Notes under the pieces: model-generated | The model's input: only the letters and a program-made list of their open reading frames with translations | Told to the model about the DNA's origin: nothing | The model's database searches: none | Position numbers and translations under genes: made by a program | Source of the DNA: Streptomyces sp. NBC_01016 | Lineage (GTDB): Bacteria; Actinomycetota; Actinomycetes; Streptomycetales; Streptomycetaceae | Assembly (NCBI RefSeq): GCF_026341035.1 | Contig: NZ_JAPEOQ010000002.1 | Coordinates: 682,001 to 746,000 of the forward strand | DNA: 64,000 nt | Direction: 5' to 3' | In this document: piece by piece, positions 1-8,882 of the stretch | How positions within the stretch are numbered: position 1 is the stretch's first letter | How the letters are laid out: each line of letters begins with the position of its first letter

Positions 1-519
1 CTCCTCGAACAGGGCGTGCCGCTCACCGAGCTGTCCATCGAGCGGATCGCCCGCACCGCAGGCGTCGGCAAGGCCACCATCTACCGGCGCTGGAGCGGCA
101 AGGAGGCACTCTTCGTCGACGTCGTCGCCTCCATCGAGGAACCGGACTCCGAACTGCCCGGCACCTCGATGCGCGACGACCTCGTCCGGATCCTCGAGCA
201 CATGCGCAGGCGCGGCCTCAGCATGCGCACCTCCGCCCTGCTGCACAACGTCCTCGCGCAGATGAAGACCCTGCCGAGGCTCTGGGACGCGTACCACGAG
301 CTCGTCGTGGACCCGCGGCGGCGCGCGACGCACGACGTGGTGCGGCGCGGGGTCGCCGACGGGGAGCTGCCGGCCGGTACGGACGTCGAGTTCGCCGCGG
401 ATCTGTTCACCGGGCCGATGCTGTTGCGCACGGTCATGCGGTCCGACGCGCCGCTGGCGGAGGACCTGGCCGAGCGGATCGTCGATACGGTGCTGGCGGG
501 GTTGCGCGCCGGTCACTGA
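1..519 (+). CDS. TetR-family transcriptional regulator, 5' end outside window
   Basis: The frame is open from base 1 and ends at a TGA at 517-519, so the true start lies upstream and only the first few tens of residues are missing. A TetR helix-turn-helix is visible at once (IARTAGVGKATIYRRW, visible residues about 18-33), followed by the usual K-E-A-L-F. The rest is an all-helical TetR C-terminal ligand/dimer domain. Family knowledge: such proteins are dimeric repressors released by small ligands. The following genes point the same way, but no link to them can be proved. Target and ligand are unknown. Confidence 0.85.
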   Translation, partial: LLEQGVPLTELSIERIARTAGVGKATIYRRWSGKEALFVDVVASIEEPDSELPGTSMRDDLVRILEHMRRRGLSMRTSALLHNVLAQMKTLPRLWDAYHELVVDPRRRATHDVVRRGVADGELPAGTDVEFAADLFTGPMLLRTVMRSDAPLAEDLAERIVDTVLAGLRAGH

Positions 520-754
520 CGCCGGGCATCCGTGCCGGGTGTCGATGTCAGGTGGCCGATGTGCGGGTTTCGTCACAGCGTCCCTTCCGGGCCGGTCGTA
601 CGGAACTCAGCACGCCACCGCGTACGTCACCGTGGTCGTAGAGACGTTGACGTCCGCGCTCGGCAGCGCGGGCGTGACGGAACGGAAAGCCGCTGCTCAT
701 CGCCTACTGTTTGGCGGGGGCAGCGGGCACGGCAGGCAGTGAGGCGACGACGGC

Positions 755-1774
755 ATGGCGCAGGCGTACAAGGGCGGCGACAGCAGCGGAACCGGGACCA
801 CCGGACCCGGGGCCCGGTTCCGGCGTCAGGGCGGCCGACCGCTGGGCGACCGGGGTTACTGGCGGCGCGGCATCGTCCTCGCGGTGCTCGCGATCCTGCT
901 GGCGCTCGTCATGGTGCTGCACGCGCAGATCCCCAACACCGTCGGCAACCTCGGCTCCCTGATCGAGACGTTCCTGCCGTGGCTGGGTGTCTTCATTCCG
1001 GTGCTGCTCGTCCTGGGCCTCGTACGGAGGTCGGCGACCGCGGTGATCGCGGTGCTGGCCCCGGCGATCGTCTGGTTCAACCTGTTCGGTGGGCTGCTCA
1101 CCGACAAGACGGGCAGCGGCGGCGATCTGACCGTCGTCACGCACAACGTGAACGCGGAGAACTCCGATCCGGCGGGCACCGCGAAGGACGTCGCCGCGTC
1201 CGGCGCGCAGGTCATCGCGCTGGAGGAGGTGACGGCGCAGGCGCTGCCGTCGTACCAGGATGCGCTCGCGAAGGCCTACCCCTACCACACGGTCCAGGGC
1301 ACGGTCGGGCTGTGGAGCAAGTACCCGCTCTCCGGCACCCAGGCCGTCGACATCAAGCTGGGCTGGACGCGGGCGCTGCGCACGACCGTCGCGACGCCGC
1401 AGGGCAAGGTCGCGGTGTACGTCGCCCATATGCCGTCGGTGCGCGTGAAGCTCAACTCCGGGTTCACCGCCAGCCAGCGCGACAAGAGCGCGGACGCGCT
1501 CGGCGAGGCGATCGCCGACGAGCCGATCGAGAAGGTCGTCCTCCTCGGCGACCTGAACGGCACCATGAACGACCGCGCCCTGAACGGGGTCACCGCGCAG
1601 ATGCGGTCCACGCAGGGCGCGGCGGGCAGCGGCTTCGGGTTCAGCTGGCCGGCCGCGTTCCCGATGGCGCGCATCGACCAGATCATGGTCAAGGGTGTGG
1701 AGCCGGTCACGTCGTGGACGCTGCCGGCGACCGGGAGCGACCATCTGCCGATCGCGGCGCGCGTGGACTTGTGA
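755..1774 (+). CDS. Membrane-anchored endonuclease/exonuclease/phosphatase family protein
   Basis: 339 residues. Three hydrophobic segments at about 40-57, 72-90 and 95-115 anchor the protein; the catalytic domain from about 125 should face outside. The domain shows the EEP-fold signatures: THNVNAEN near 129, ALEEV near 154 (metal-binding Glu), GDLNGT near 268, and the C-terminal SDHLPI metal/His motif. Known members are Mg-dependent phosphodiesterases or nucleases, often secreted DNases or sphingomyelinase-like enzymes; the substrate cannot be read here. The ATG at 755 is preceded by GAGG. The 235 bp upstream hold no convincing gene. Confidence 0.85.
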   Translation: MAQAYKGGDSSGTGTTGPGARFRRQGGRPLGDRGYWRRGIVLAVLAILLALVMVLHAQIPNTVGNLGSLIETFLPWLGVFIPVLLVLGLVRRSATAVIAVLAPAIVWFNLFGGLLTDKTGSGGDLTVVTHNVNAENSDPAGTAKDVAASGAQVIALEEVTAQALPSYQDALAKAYPYHTVQGTVGLWSKYPLSGTQAVDIKLGWTRALRTTVATPQGKVAVYVAHMPSVRVKLNSGFTASQRDKSADALGEAIADEPIEKVVLLGDLNGTMNDRALNGVTAQMRSTQGAAGSGFGFSWPAAFPMARIDQIMVKGVEPVTSWTLPATGSDHLPIAARVDL

Positions 1775-1844
1775 CGTTCAGCGGTTCGCCGCTCGTCACG
1801 GCGCCTTAACCTCACGGAATAGTCGATGGGCGAGACTTTGTTCC

Positions 1845-1862
1845 GTACGTAAACTTACGTAC
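1845..1862. promoter_or_regulatory. 18-bp palindrome upstream of MFS exporter, candidate operator
   Basis: Two perfect 8-bp arms, GTACGTAA and TTACGTAC, are separated by two bases and end 32 bp before the ATG of the MFS gene. It is AT-richer than its surroundings. Size, symmetry and place fit an operator for a dimeric repressor of the TetR or MarR type. Which regulator binds is not known; the TetR at the left edge is one candidate. Confidence 0.55.
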
Positions 1863-1894
1863 CTACCTCCCCCTCGCTACCCGAAAGTTCCTTC

Positions 1895-3112
1895 ATGCCC
1901 CTCGCCCTGCTCGCGCTCGCCGTGGGCGCCTTCGGCATCGGCACGACCGAGTTCGTCATCATGGGCCTGCTGCCCAATGTCGCCGACGACCTGCACATAT
2001 CGATCCCGGATGCCGGACACCTCGTCTCCGCGTACGCGCTCGGTGTGGTCATCGGCGCGCCGCTGCTCGCCGCGGTCACCGCGCGGATGCCGCGCCGCCG
2101 CGTCCTCATCGGCCTGATGGCGCTGTTCGTCGTCGGCAACGCGGTCTCGGCGGCGGCCCCCGACTACCACTCGCTCATGCTCGCCCGCTTCGTGAGCGGG
2201 CTGCCGCACGGGGCGTTCTTCGGCGTCGGCGCGGTGGTGGCGACGTCCCTCGTCGCGCCGGAACGCAAGGCCCGCTCGGTCTCGCTCATGTTCCTCGGCC
2301 TGACCATCGCCAACGTCGTCGGCGTGCCCGCCGCGACGGCGATGGGGCAGCAGCTGGGCTGGCGCGCCACGTTCCTCGCGGTCAGCGCGATCGGGCTCGT
2401 CGCGATCGCGGCGCTGCTTGCGCTGGTCCCGGCGGACCACGGCCACGGCGAGACGGCCGCGGGTCTGCGAGGCGAACTGCGCGCCCTGAAGTCCCTCCCG
2501 GTCTGGCTCGCGCTCGGCACGACGGTCGCCGGCTTCGGCGCGCTCTTCGCCGCGTACAGCTACATCACGCCGATGCTCACCGACGCGGCGGGCTTCGCGG
2601 ACGCGTCCGTGACCCTGCTGCTCGCGCTCTTCGGCCTCGGCGCCACCATCGGCAACCTCATGGGCGGCCGCCTCGCGGACCACTCCCTGCGCCGCACGCT
2701 GTTCGGCGGCCTGACCTCACTGGCCGTGGTCCTCGCCCTCTTCCCCCTCCTGATGCGTACGGAGTGGAGCGCGGCGCTCGCGGTCTTCCTCCTCGGCATG
2801 GCGGCGTTCACGACGGGCTCCCCGCTCCAGCTGATCGTGATGGAGAAGGCCTCCGCGGCCCCCTCCCTCGCCTCGTCCGCCAACCAGGCAGCCTTCAACC
2901 TGGCCAACGCCGGCGGCGCCTGGATCGGCGGCCTCACCCTCGCCGCCGGCTTCGCCGTAACCTCCCCGGCCCTCGCAGGCGCAGCCCTCGCCGTCCTCGG
3001 CGTGGCCGTCGCCTCGCTCGCGTACGCGGTGGACCGCGGCCGCGCCACGGCCACACCGGGTCGTTTGGTGGCCTCCCATGTCCCGACGGAGCAGGAGACG
3101 GTGCGGCGCTGA
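1895..3112 (+). CDS. MFS transporter, DHA1 drug-exporter type (Cmx/CmlR/AraJ-like)
   Basis: 405 residues with about 12 hydrophobic segments spanning the whole protein. The N-terminus (GAFGIGTTEFVIMGLLP) and the loop-2-3 motif ARMPRRRVLIG are typical of the DHA1 group that holds chloramphenicol-resistance and arabinose exporters. Role inferred: proton-driven export of a small molecule. The ATG at 1895 has only a weak GAAAG in front. A palindromic candidate operator lies 32 bp upstream and a strong terminator follows. The substrate cannot be deduced; chloramphenicol is only a family association. Confidence 0.88.
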   Translation: MPLALLALAVGAFGIGTTEFVIMGLLPNVADDLHISIPDAGHLVSAYALGVVIGAPLLAAVTARMPRRRVLIGLMALFVVGNAVSAAAPDYHSLMLARFVSGLPHGAFFGVGAVVATSLVAPERKARSVSLMFLGLTIANVVGVPAATAMGQQLGWRATFLAVSAIGLVAIAALLALVPADHGHGETAAGLRGELRALKSLPVWLALGTTVAGFGALFAAYSYITPMLTDAAGFADASVTLLLALFGLGATIGNLMGGRLADHSLRRTLFGGLTSLAVVLALFPLLMRTEWSAALAVFLLGMAAFTTGSPLQLIVMEKASAAPSLASSANQAAFNLANAGGAWIGGLTLAAGFAVTSPALAGAALAVLGVAVASLAYAVDRGRATATPGRLVASHVPTEQETVRR

Positions 3113-3134
3113 CAGGCGCCGCCAACGGCGCGGC

Positions 3135-3170
3135 TGAGGGGCGGGACACAGGCGTGTGTCCCGCCCCTCA
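3135..3170. terminator. Bidirectional terminator between MFS and multicopper oxidase genes
   Basis: Perfect 16-bp stem (TGAGGGGCGGGACACA with its complement) around a 4-nt loop GGCG, placed between two convergent genes. Confidence 0.85.
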
Positions 3171-3184
3171 GTCATGTGCGGTGG

Positions 3185-4834
3185 TCAGTGCCGGTAGCCC
3201 AGGACCGTCATCATGCCCGCCTCCGAGTGGTACACGTTGTGGCAGTGGAGCATCCACAGGCCGGGGTTGTCCGCGTCGAAGTCGGCCGTCAGGGTGCGGT
3301 TCGGGAGGACGATCGCCGTGTCCTTGCGGGGGCCGTTCGGCAGGGAGAACGTGTGGCCGTGCAGGTGGACCGGGTGCCACATCGACGTCGAGTTGGCGAA
3401 GACCAGGCGGACCCGCTCGCCCGCGCGCACCGGGTAGCGCTCGTCCGGGTCGTACGGCTTCTTGTTGAACGCCCAGTCGTACTTGGCCATCCCGCCGGTC
3501 AGCCGGAGCCTGATCGTGCGGTCCGGCTTGCGGGAGGGGAGGGCCACCGAGTCGGCCGGGCGGAGCTTGTCCGCCGTGAGGAGGCGGCCGTCCAGTTCCT
3601 TGGGGCGTACGGACGGGGCCGGTGTCGAACCCGAGCCCGAGTCCGTGCGCAGTACCGCAAGGCCCGACGCCTTCTTGCCTTCCGCGAGCGCCGTCAGCGG
3701 GAACACCCCGTCGCCCGCCGTGACCAGCACGTCGTACCGCTCGCCCATCCCGAGCAGCAGCGCCTCCGTCTTCGCGTGCCGCACCGGGAAGCCGTCCGTG
3801 TGCGTCACCGTCATCTCGTGGCCGCCGAGCGCGACGCGGAACGCCGTGTCACCGCCCGCGTTGACGAACCGGATCCGGATTCGGTCGCCGGGGCGGGCCT
3901 TGAACGATGAAGGGGCCGCGGGCGTACGGCCGTTGACGAGGTAGTGCGGGTACTTCACGTCACCCGCGTCGCCGCCCAGGAGGTCGCTCTTCGCGCCCAT
4001 CATCATGCGGGACGGCCCCTTCATCGAGGGGCCCTCCATCGAGGGTGCGGGGGACGACTCCCCGGAGTGCATCGACGTGCCCTCCATCCCCGGCATGTCG
4101 TGGCCGGAGTGGCCGCCGTCCGAACTGCCGGAGCCGTCCCCGTGGTCCATCCCCGAGCGCAGCTCCTTCAGCACCGCGTCCGGCGTCGAGCCGGCCACCC
4201 CGTCGACCCAGTCGTCGAGGACGACCACCCACTCCTTGTCGTAGGAGAGGGGTTCCCTCGGGTCCTCCACGATCAGTGGCGCGTACAGGCCGCGGTCCTG
4301 CTGCGTGCCCGAGTGCGGGTGGAACCAGTACGTGCCGGGGTGCGCGACCTTGAAGCGGTACGTGAAGTCGGCGCCGGGTGCCACGGACTTCTGGGTCAGG
4401 CCCGGTACGCCGTCCATGTCGTTGCGCAGCGCGATGCCGTGCCAGTGCATCGACGTGGGCTCGGGGAGGTGGTTGGCGAGGGTGAGGGCGAGGGTGTCGC
4501 CGGCCGTGACCCTGACCTCCTTGCCGGGCAGATCGCCGCCGTACGACCAGGACTTGACGGTGCGGCCGCCCAGGTCGAGCCGGGTCGCGGCGGCCGTGAG
4601 CCGGACCTCGCGGACCCGGCCGCCCCCAGAGCGCTTCCGTTCGGCGGCGGCGACTTCCTCGCCCGCCGGGTCGACGTAGCCGCCGCCGGATGCGGATCCG
4701 GACGCGCCGTGGCCGTTGTGGCCGGGCGAAGCGCCGGGGGAGCAGGCGGCCAGGGCTCCTGTGCCGGCGGCGGCGATCGCCGCCCCAAGCAAGGTGCGCC
4801 GGGCCGGGGCATGCGGAAGGGACTGCTTGCGCAT
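3185..4834 (-). CDS. Multicopper oxidase, secreted, with Met/His-rich insert
   Basis: About 549 residues from the ATG at 4834, which has a TTGAGG ribosome site; a TTG five codons earlier is the alternative. The N-terminus has RR plus a hydrophobic stretch ending LAAC, fitting a Tat and/or lipoprotein signal. Copper sites are visible: HWHG, YWFHPH, HPVHLHGH and the type-1/trinuclear motif LHCHNVYHSEAGM at the C-terminus. Between the cupredoxin domains is an insert of roughly 55 residues rich in Met, His and Gly, as in copper-responsive CueO-type oxidases. Inferred role: oxidation of cuprous ion or phenolics outside the membrane. The DUF6153 gene precedes it by 79 bp, probably in one operon. 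Confidence 0.9.
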   Translation of the reverse strand: MRKQSLPHAPARRTLLGAAIAAAGTGALAACSPGASPGHNGHGASGSASGGGYVDPAGEEVAAAERKRSGGGRVREVRLTAAATRLDLGGRTVKSWSYGGDLPGKEVRVTAGDTLALTLANHLPEPTSMHWHGIALRNDMDGVPGLTQKSVAPGADFTYRFKVAHPGTYWFHPHSGTQQDRGLYAPLIVEDPREPLSYDKEWVVVLDDWVDGVAGSTPDAVLKELRSGMDHGDGSGSSDGGHSGHDMPGMEGTSMHSGESSPAPSMEGPSMKGPSRMMMGAKSDLLGGDAGDVKYPHYLVNGRTPAAPSSFKARPGDRIRIRFVNAGGDTAFRVALGGHEMTVTHTDGFPVRHAKTEALLLGMGERYDVLVTAGDGVFPLTALAEGKKASGLAVLRTDSGSGSTPAPSVRPKELDGRLLTADKLRPADSVALPSRKPDRTIRLRLTGGMAKYDWAFNKKPYDPDERYPVRAGERVRLVFANSTSMWHPVHLHGHTFSLPNGPRKDTAIVLPNRTLTADFDADNPGLWMLHCHNVYHSEAGMMTVLGYRH

Positions 4835-4913
4835 GGGTGAGTACCTCAACTGTCGGTAACTGTCGGTGTTGATGGGTGTGGTGCGATTCAGGCGCGCGAA
4901 ACCGTGCGCAGGC

Positions 4914-5360
4914 CTAAATGCGCAGCACCGACAGCCGGGAGAGGAGTCCTCGGGGAGGTGGCGGGTTGGGTCGCTGGGCGAAGGAGAGTCCGCGGGCGCG
5001 CGGTCCCGGAGCCGCCGCCACGAGCAGCGGGCGCAGCACCGCCGCCGTCAGCAACAGCAGCGTGAACGAGCCGAGCACCGCCAGGCATACGTTCAGCGGA
5101 TCCATGCCGCCGTGGCCGGGGGAGTCGGGGCGCTCGTGAACCGTGGCGGCGGAGCCGTGCGGGGAACCGAGCTCGGCCATCGCGACGTGCGCGCTCCCCA
5201 TCGGCATCGCCCCGTCGCGCCCCGCCGAATGCCCCGACGGATGCCCCGACGGATGCCCCGACGGATGCCCCAACGTATGCATCACCACGATCCCGAAGAG
5301 CAGCGCCGCGAACAGCAGCAACCGCTGCCACCGCCCCGTGCCGCTCCTCGTCCTCGCCAT
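4914..5360 (-). CDS. DUF6153 family membrane protein, His/Met-rich
   Basis: 148 residues. An N-terminal membrane segment (about 13-30, ending VVMHTLGH) leads into an extracellular loop with repeated G-H-P-S units and many His and Met, then a second membrane segment at about 92-115. This matches the DUF6153 pattern as I recall it; its function is not established. Metal-ligand-rich composition and position just ahead of the multicopper oxidase suggest a role in copper handling (inference). The repeated GHPS comes from four 12-bp DNA repeats. Confidence 0.75.
   Translation of the reverse strand: MARTRSGTGRWQRLLLFAALLFGIVVMHTLGHPSGHPSGHPSGHSAGRDGAMPMGSAHVAMAELGSPHGSAATVHERPDSPGHGGMDPLNVCLAVLGSFTLLLLTAAVLRPLLVAAAPGPRARGLSFAQRPNPPPPRGLLSRLSVLRI
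5231..5278. repeat. Four 12-bp tandem repeats inside the DUF6153 gene
   Basis: The unit GCCCCGACGGAT occurs three times exactly and once with two changes. On the coding (minus) strand it adds four-residue G-H-P-S blocks in frame. Such a tract can expand or contract by slippage without a frameshift. Confidence 0.9.
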
Positions 5361-5370
5361 GCCCGCACCC

Positions 5371-5385
5371 TACCCCCTACCGGTA
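5371..5385. promoter_or_regulatory. Candidate copper-repressor (CsoR-like) operator
   Basis: TACC and GGTA arms flank a 7-bp centre, 11 bp upstream of the DUF6153 start and inside the 69-bp divergent region. CsoR repressors of actinobacteria bind G/C-tract pseudo-palindromes bounded by TACC/GGTA. The match was judged by eye from recalled consensus only. Confidence 0.35.
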
Positions 5386-5429
5386 TCCCGCGACGTGCGC
5401 CCTCCCCGCCCCGAGCCGATCATGAGCCC

Positions 5430-6902
5430 ATGACGACAACGGACAATTCGGGGCACGGGGAATCGGTGGAATCGGTCGCGCCGGACGACGGCACCCGCCG
5501 GCAGTTCATTTCCTGGGTCACCCTCGGCCTGATGACCACGGCCTCCGTCGCCAGCCTGCGGCCCTCGCCCTCCATGGCGCTGTACGGACTCGCCGCGGTC
5601 TTCCTCTACCTGCTCCCGGCCGTCGTCTTCCTGCTGCCCACCGCCCTCGTCGGCGCCGAACTGGCCTCCGGCTGGACCGGCGGCATCTACCGCTGGGTCA
5701 GCGAGGCGCTCGGCAAGCCGCTCGGGTTCATCGCCGTGTGGTGCCAGTTCGCCATGACCATCGCGTACTACCCGAGCCTGCTCGCCTACGTGGCGTCCAC
5801 CTTCGCGTACGTCATCCACCCGAGCCTCGCCGAGAACGGCCTGTACGTCGCGATCTGCATCGTCGTCCTGTACTGGGCCGGTGTGTACGTGAGTTCGCGC
5901 GGGACGAAGACCATCGCCGGCCTGTCGTCCCTCGGGCTCATCATCGGCACGCTCATCCCCGGCGTCGTGCTCGTCGTGCTCGGGATCGTCTTCCTCGGGC
6001 AGGGCAACCCGTCCGCCGCCCCCATGGACTCGAGCCACTGGCTGCCGCCGTGGACGGGCCTCGCCAGCCTCGTGCTCATCGTCAACAACTTCCTGTCCTA
6101 CGCGGGCATGGAGATGAACGGTGTGCACGTGTCGTCGCTGCGCAGCCCGCGCGCCGAGTACCCGCGCTCGATCTTCCTCGCCACCGGACTCGTACTCCTG
6201 ATCTTCATCCTGCCCGCCCTCGCGATCAGCTGGGTCATGCCCGCGAAGCAACTCAGCCTGACCGCAGGCCTTATGCAGGCGTTCCAGGCGTTCTTCGACC
6301 ACTTCGGGGTCGGCTGGATGACGAGGATCGTCGGCGTGATGCTGGTGTGCGCGGCGCTCGGCGGCATGCTGACGTGGCTCGCGGGGCCGGCCAAGGGGCT
6401 CGTGCTGCTGTCCCGGCAGGAGGGGTATCTGCCGCCGGTCCTACAGAAGTTCAACAAGTACGGCGTGCCGCAGAACGTGATGATCGCCCAGGGCGTGCTC
6501 ACGACGCTCATCGGCGTCCTCTACGCGTTCAGCGACAACGTCTCCAGCCAGTACTGGATGTTCTCCGTCATCACGATCCAGATCTATCTGGTCGCGTATC
6601 TGCTGATGTTCGTGGCCGTGGTGCGGCTGCGGCGCTCGCAGCCGGACGTGCCGCGCGGCTTCGTCGTCCCGGCCGTCACCGCCGTCGCGGGCATCGGGTT
6701 CGTGGCCTCGGTGCTCGCGCTCGTGATCGGCTTCGTACCGCCGGACCAGTACGACACCGGGCCGCTGTGGCGCTATCTGCTGATCGTCGGTGGCGGTCTG
6801 CTCGTCCTCGGCGTCGCGGCGCCGGTCGCGTTCCTCAAGTTCCGCAAGCCGAGCTGGATCCACCCGGACCACCGCGACCCGGCGATCGGCTCGGAGTCCT
6901 GA
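5430..6902 (+). CDS. APC-family amino-acid permease (GadC-like antiporter group)
   Basis: 490 residues from the ATG at 5430; the same frame is open further upstream, but codons before this ATG are antisense to the DUF6153 gene and not protein-like. About 12 hydrophobic segments; the first transporter region (FISWVTLGLMTTASVASLR) and GAELASGWTGGIYRWV resemble the glutamate:GABA antiporter branch of the APC superfamily. Inferred role: uptake or exchange of an amino acid at the cytoplasmic membrane. It is divergent from the copper-linked pair and convergent with the S53 peptidase. The substrate cannot be deduced. Confidence 0.85.
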   Translation: MTTTDNSGHGESVESVAPDDGTRRQFISWVTLGLMTTASVASLRPSPSMALYGLAAVFLYLLPAVVFLLPTALVGAELASGWTGGIYRWVSEALGKPLGFIAVWCQFAMTIAYYPSLLAYVASTFAYVIHPSLAENGLYVAICIVVLYWAGVYVSSRGTKTIAGLSSLGLIIGTLIPGVVLVVLGIVFLGQGNPSAAPMDSSHWLPPWTGLASLVLIVNNFLSYAGMEMNGVHVSSLRSPRAEYPRSIFLATGLVLLIFILPALAISWVMPAKQLSLTAGLMQAFQAFFDHFGVGWMTRIVGVMLVCAALGGMLTWLAGPAKGLVLLSRQEGYLPPVLQKFNKYGVPQNVMIAQGVLTTLIGVLYAFSDNVSSQYWMFSVITIQIYLVAYLLMFVAVVRLRRSQPDVPRGFVVPAVTAVAGIGFVASVLALVIGFVPPDQYDTGPLWRYLLIVGGGLLVLGVAAPVAFLKFRKPSWIHPDHRDPAIGSES

Positions 6903-6904
6903 GC

Positions 6905-6939
6905 CCCGGCGGCGAGGTGAGCGCCCACCCGCCGCCGGG
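6905..6939. terminator. Terminator between permease and S53 peptidase genes
   Basis: 10-bp perfect stem CCCGGCGGCG / CGCCGCCGGG with a 15-nt loop, directly after the permease stop and before the convergent peptidase stop. Confidence 0.6.
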
Positions 6940-6950
6940 ACGTCCTTCGG

Positions 6951-8882
6951 TCAGCGGCGGTACGAGTTCACGTAACCCGGAGCCGGCGAGCCGACCCCCG
7001 TCACGTCGTCATAGCCCCTGACTGCCTTCAGCGAGGCGTCCTTGCCGAGGCTGCGCACCGAGGTGAGCAGGCCCTCCGACGCGTCGTAGCTGTTCGCGAA
7101 GTCGACGCGCGCCACGGCGAGGTCCTTGCCCTTGGGCTGGTCCACCACGTCGTGGTACTTGGCCGAACCGTACCGGTCGTAGATCGCCGGGTTGGCGAAG
7201 CCGAGCGGCTTGCCGCCGCCGGTCTGCTGCGCGAGCGCCTGCACACCGGCGACCACGGGCGCGGCGAGCGAGGTGCCGCCGATGCGGTACTCGTCGTAGC
7301 CCTGCGTGCCGTCGGGCAGCGTCTGCGTCTGGCCCACCAGGAAGCCGGTGTTCGGGTCGGCGATGGCGGAGATGTCCGGGACGACGCGGTGCGTGCCGCC
7401 GTTCGCCTTCGCCAGCGCGTCCGGCACGACGCCCTTCTGGTAGTCGGGCTGGGCGACCGTCTTGCTGGTGCCGCCGCCCGCGCCCGAGTTGTACGCGCCC
7501 GGGAAGTCGGTCCAACTCTTGCCGTCCGCCGCCAAGTTGGACTTCAGCGTGCCCCAGCCGGTCTCCCACTGGTACTTGTCGCCCTTGCCGACGGCGAGCG
7601 AGGTGCCGCCGACCGCCGTCACCCACGCCGAGTTGGCGGGCGTGTCGACCTGCTTCGTACCCGTCGACGCGACGTTGTCGCCGTTGTCGCCGGAGGAGAA
7701 GTAGAAGCCGATGCCCTCGACGGCGCCCAGCTGGAACACCTGGTCGTACGCGGCGGCCAGCTCGGGGGTCTGGTTGGCCTCGATGTCGCCCCAGGAGTTG
7801 GAGACGATGTCGGCGAGGTGGTCGTCGACGACCTTGCCGAGCGAGTCGAGCAGATCGTCGTCGTAGCAGGAGGCCGCGCCCACGTACGTGATGTCGGCGG
7901 CCGGGGCCATCGCGTGCACGGCCTCGACGTCGAGGGTCTCCTCGCCGTACCAGCCGGCCGCGTCGCACTCCTCGGTCTTCGTGTACGTCTTCGGCAGCAC
8001 CTGCTTCAACTGCCGTGTGTTGTACGGCGCGTCACCGTGCTTCTTCGCGTACGTCGCCGCGTCCTTGGCGATGGTCGGCGAGGCGTACGCGTCGGTGATC
8101 GCGACCTTCACACCCTTGCCGGTCGCCTTGCCGGCGCCGTACGCGGCGCGCAGCTGCTTGCCGGTGTAGCCCTTCGGGGCGTACGGGACCTTGGTGCCGT
8201 ACGCGTCCGGGAGCGTGGTCGCGGTCTTGGATCCGTAGTACGTGGAGAACGGGCCCGCGTTGCGGAACACGGCGCTCGGCGGCGGCAGCTCGTCCTGCTT
8301 CGTCGCCTTGTGCGGGGCGCTGTCCAGGCCGGTCACCGTGAGCACGGCGCCGTCGAGGGATGCGGGCACGGAGGCGGCGCCGGACGGGGCGCGGTAGGTG
8401 TGCCCGCCCTTGGTGTAGTCGTGCAGCTGGGTGCCGAAGGCCTTCTCGATGGCGGCCACGTCGCCCGACACGGAGAGGTAGTGCGTGGTGGAGCCGGTCA
8501 CGGTCAGGCCTGCGGACTTCAGCCAGGCCGTGACCTCGGATATCTGCTCTTTCGTCGCCCCGAAGCGGCTGCGCGCCTCCTTGGCGCTCAGATACTTCTG
8601 GTACTGCGCGGACGACGGGTCGGCCACGGACTTCGCGTACGAGGCGAGGCCCTTCGCGTCCCGGCCGGCGAGGTAGACGCGCGCGCCGACCTTGCCGCTG
8701 TCCGTGGTGTCGCCCTTGTCGGCGGCGCCGGTGGCCCACAGCGGCTTGGTGCCGGAGAGGGTGTCGCGGCTCGGCTGGGCGTGGGCGGGCGCGGCGAGGG
8801 CGAGGGCGCCGGCGAGCAGCGGAAGGGTGGCCGCGATGCTCAGGCCTGCCCGGGTGCGGCGTGTGCCGCGGTTGGATCTCAT
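6951..8882 (-). CDS. Secreted S53 (sedolisin/kumamolisin) serine-carboxyl peptidase
   Basis: 643 residues from the ATG at 8882, which has a G-rich AGGGGGGACC ribosome site; 30 upstream codons are open but unlike a signal peptide. A signal peptide ends near APAHA. A pro-kumamolisin activation domain follows (YLSAKEARSRFGATKEQ region). The S53 catalytic set is visible: Glu and Asp in EETLDVE, and the Ser in GGTSLAAPV near the C-terminus. Known family: acid-active endopeptidases made as proenzymes. Inferred role: extracellular protein degradation. It is divergent from glnA2 across a 402-bp gap. Confidence 0.93.
   Translation of the reverse strand: MRSNRGTRRTRAGLSIAATLPLLAGALALAAPAHAQPSRDTLSGTKPLWATGAADKGDTTDSGKVGARVYLAGRDAKGLASYAKSVADPSSAQYQKYLSAKEARSRFGATKEQISEVTAWLKSAGLTVTGSTTHYLSVSGDVAAIEKAFGTQLHDYTKGGHTYRAPSGAASVPASLDGAVLTVTGLDSAPHKATKQDELPPPSAVFRNAGPFSTYYGSKTATTLPDAYGTKVPYAPKGYTGKQLRAAYGAGKATGKGVKVAITDAYASPTIAKDAATYAKKHGDAPYNTRQLKQVLPKTYTKTEECDAAGWYGEETLDVEAVHAMAPAADITYVGAASCYDDDLLDSLGKVVDDHLADIVSNSWGDIEANQTPELAAAYDQVFQLGAVEGIGFYFSSGDNGDNVASTGTKQVDTPANSAWVTAVGGTSLAVGKGDKYQWETGWGTLKSNLAADGKSWTDFPGAYNSGAGGGTSKTVAQPDYQKGVVPDALAKANGGTHRVVPDISAIADPNTGFLVGQTQTLPDGTQGYDEYRIGGTSLAAPVVAGVQALAQQTGGGKPLGFANPAIYDRYGSAKYHDVVDQPKGKDLAVARVDFANSYDASEGLLTSVRSLGKDASLKAVRGYDDVTGVGSPAPGYVNSYRR

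Noticed and set aside
539..742. 67-codon frame upstream of the EEP-family gene
   Set aside because: No ribosome site and no recognisable features; overlaps the expected promoter.
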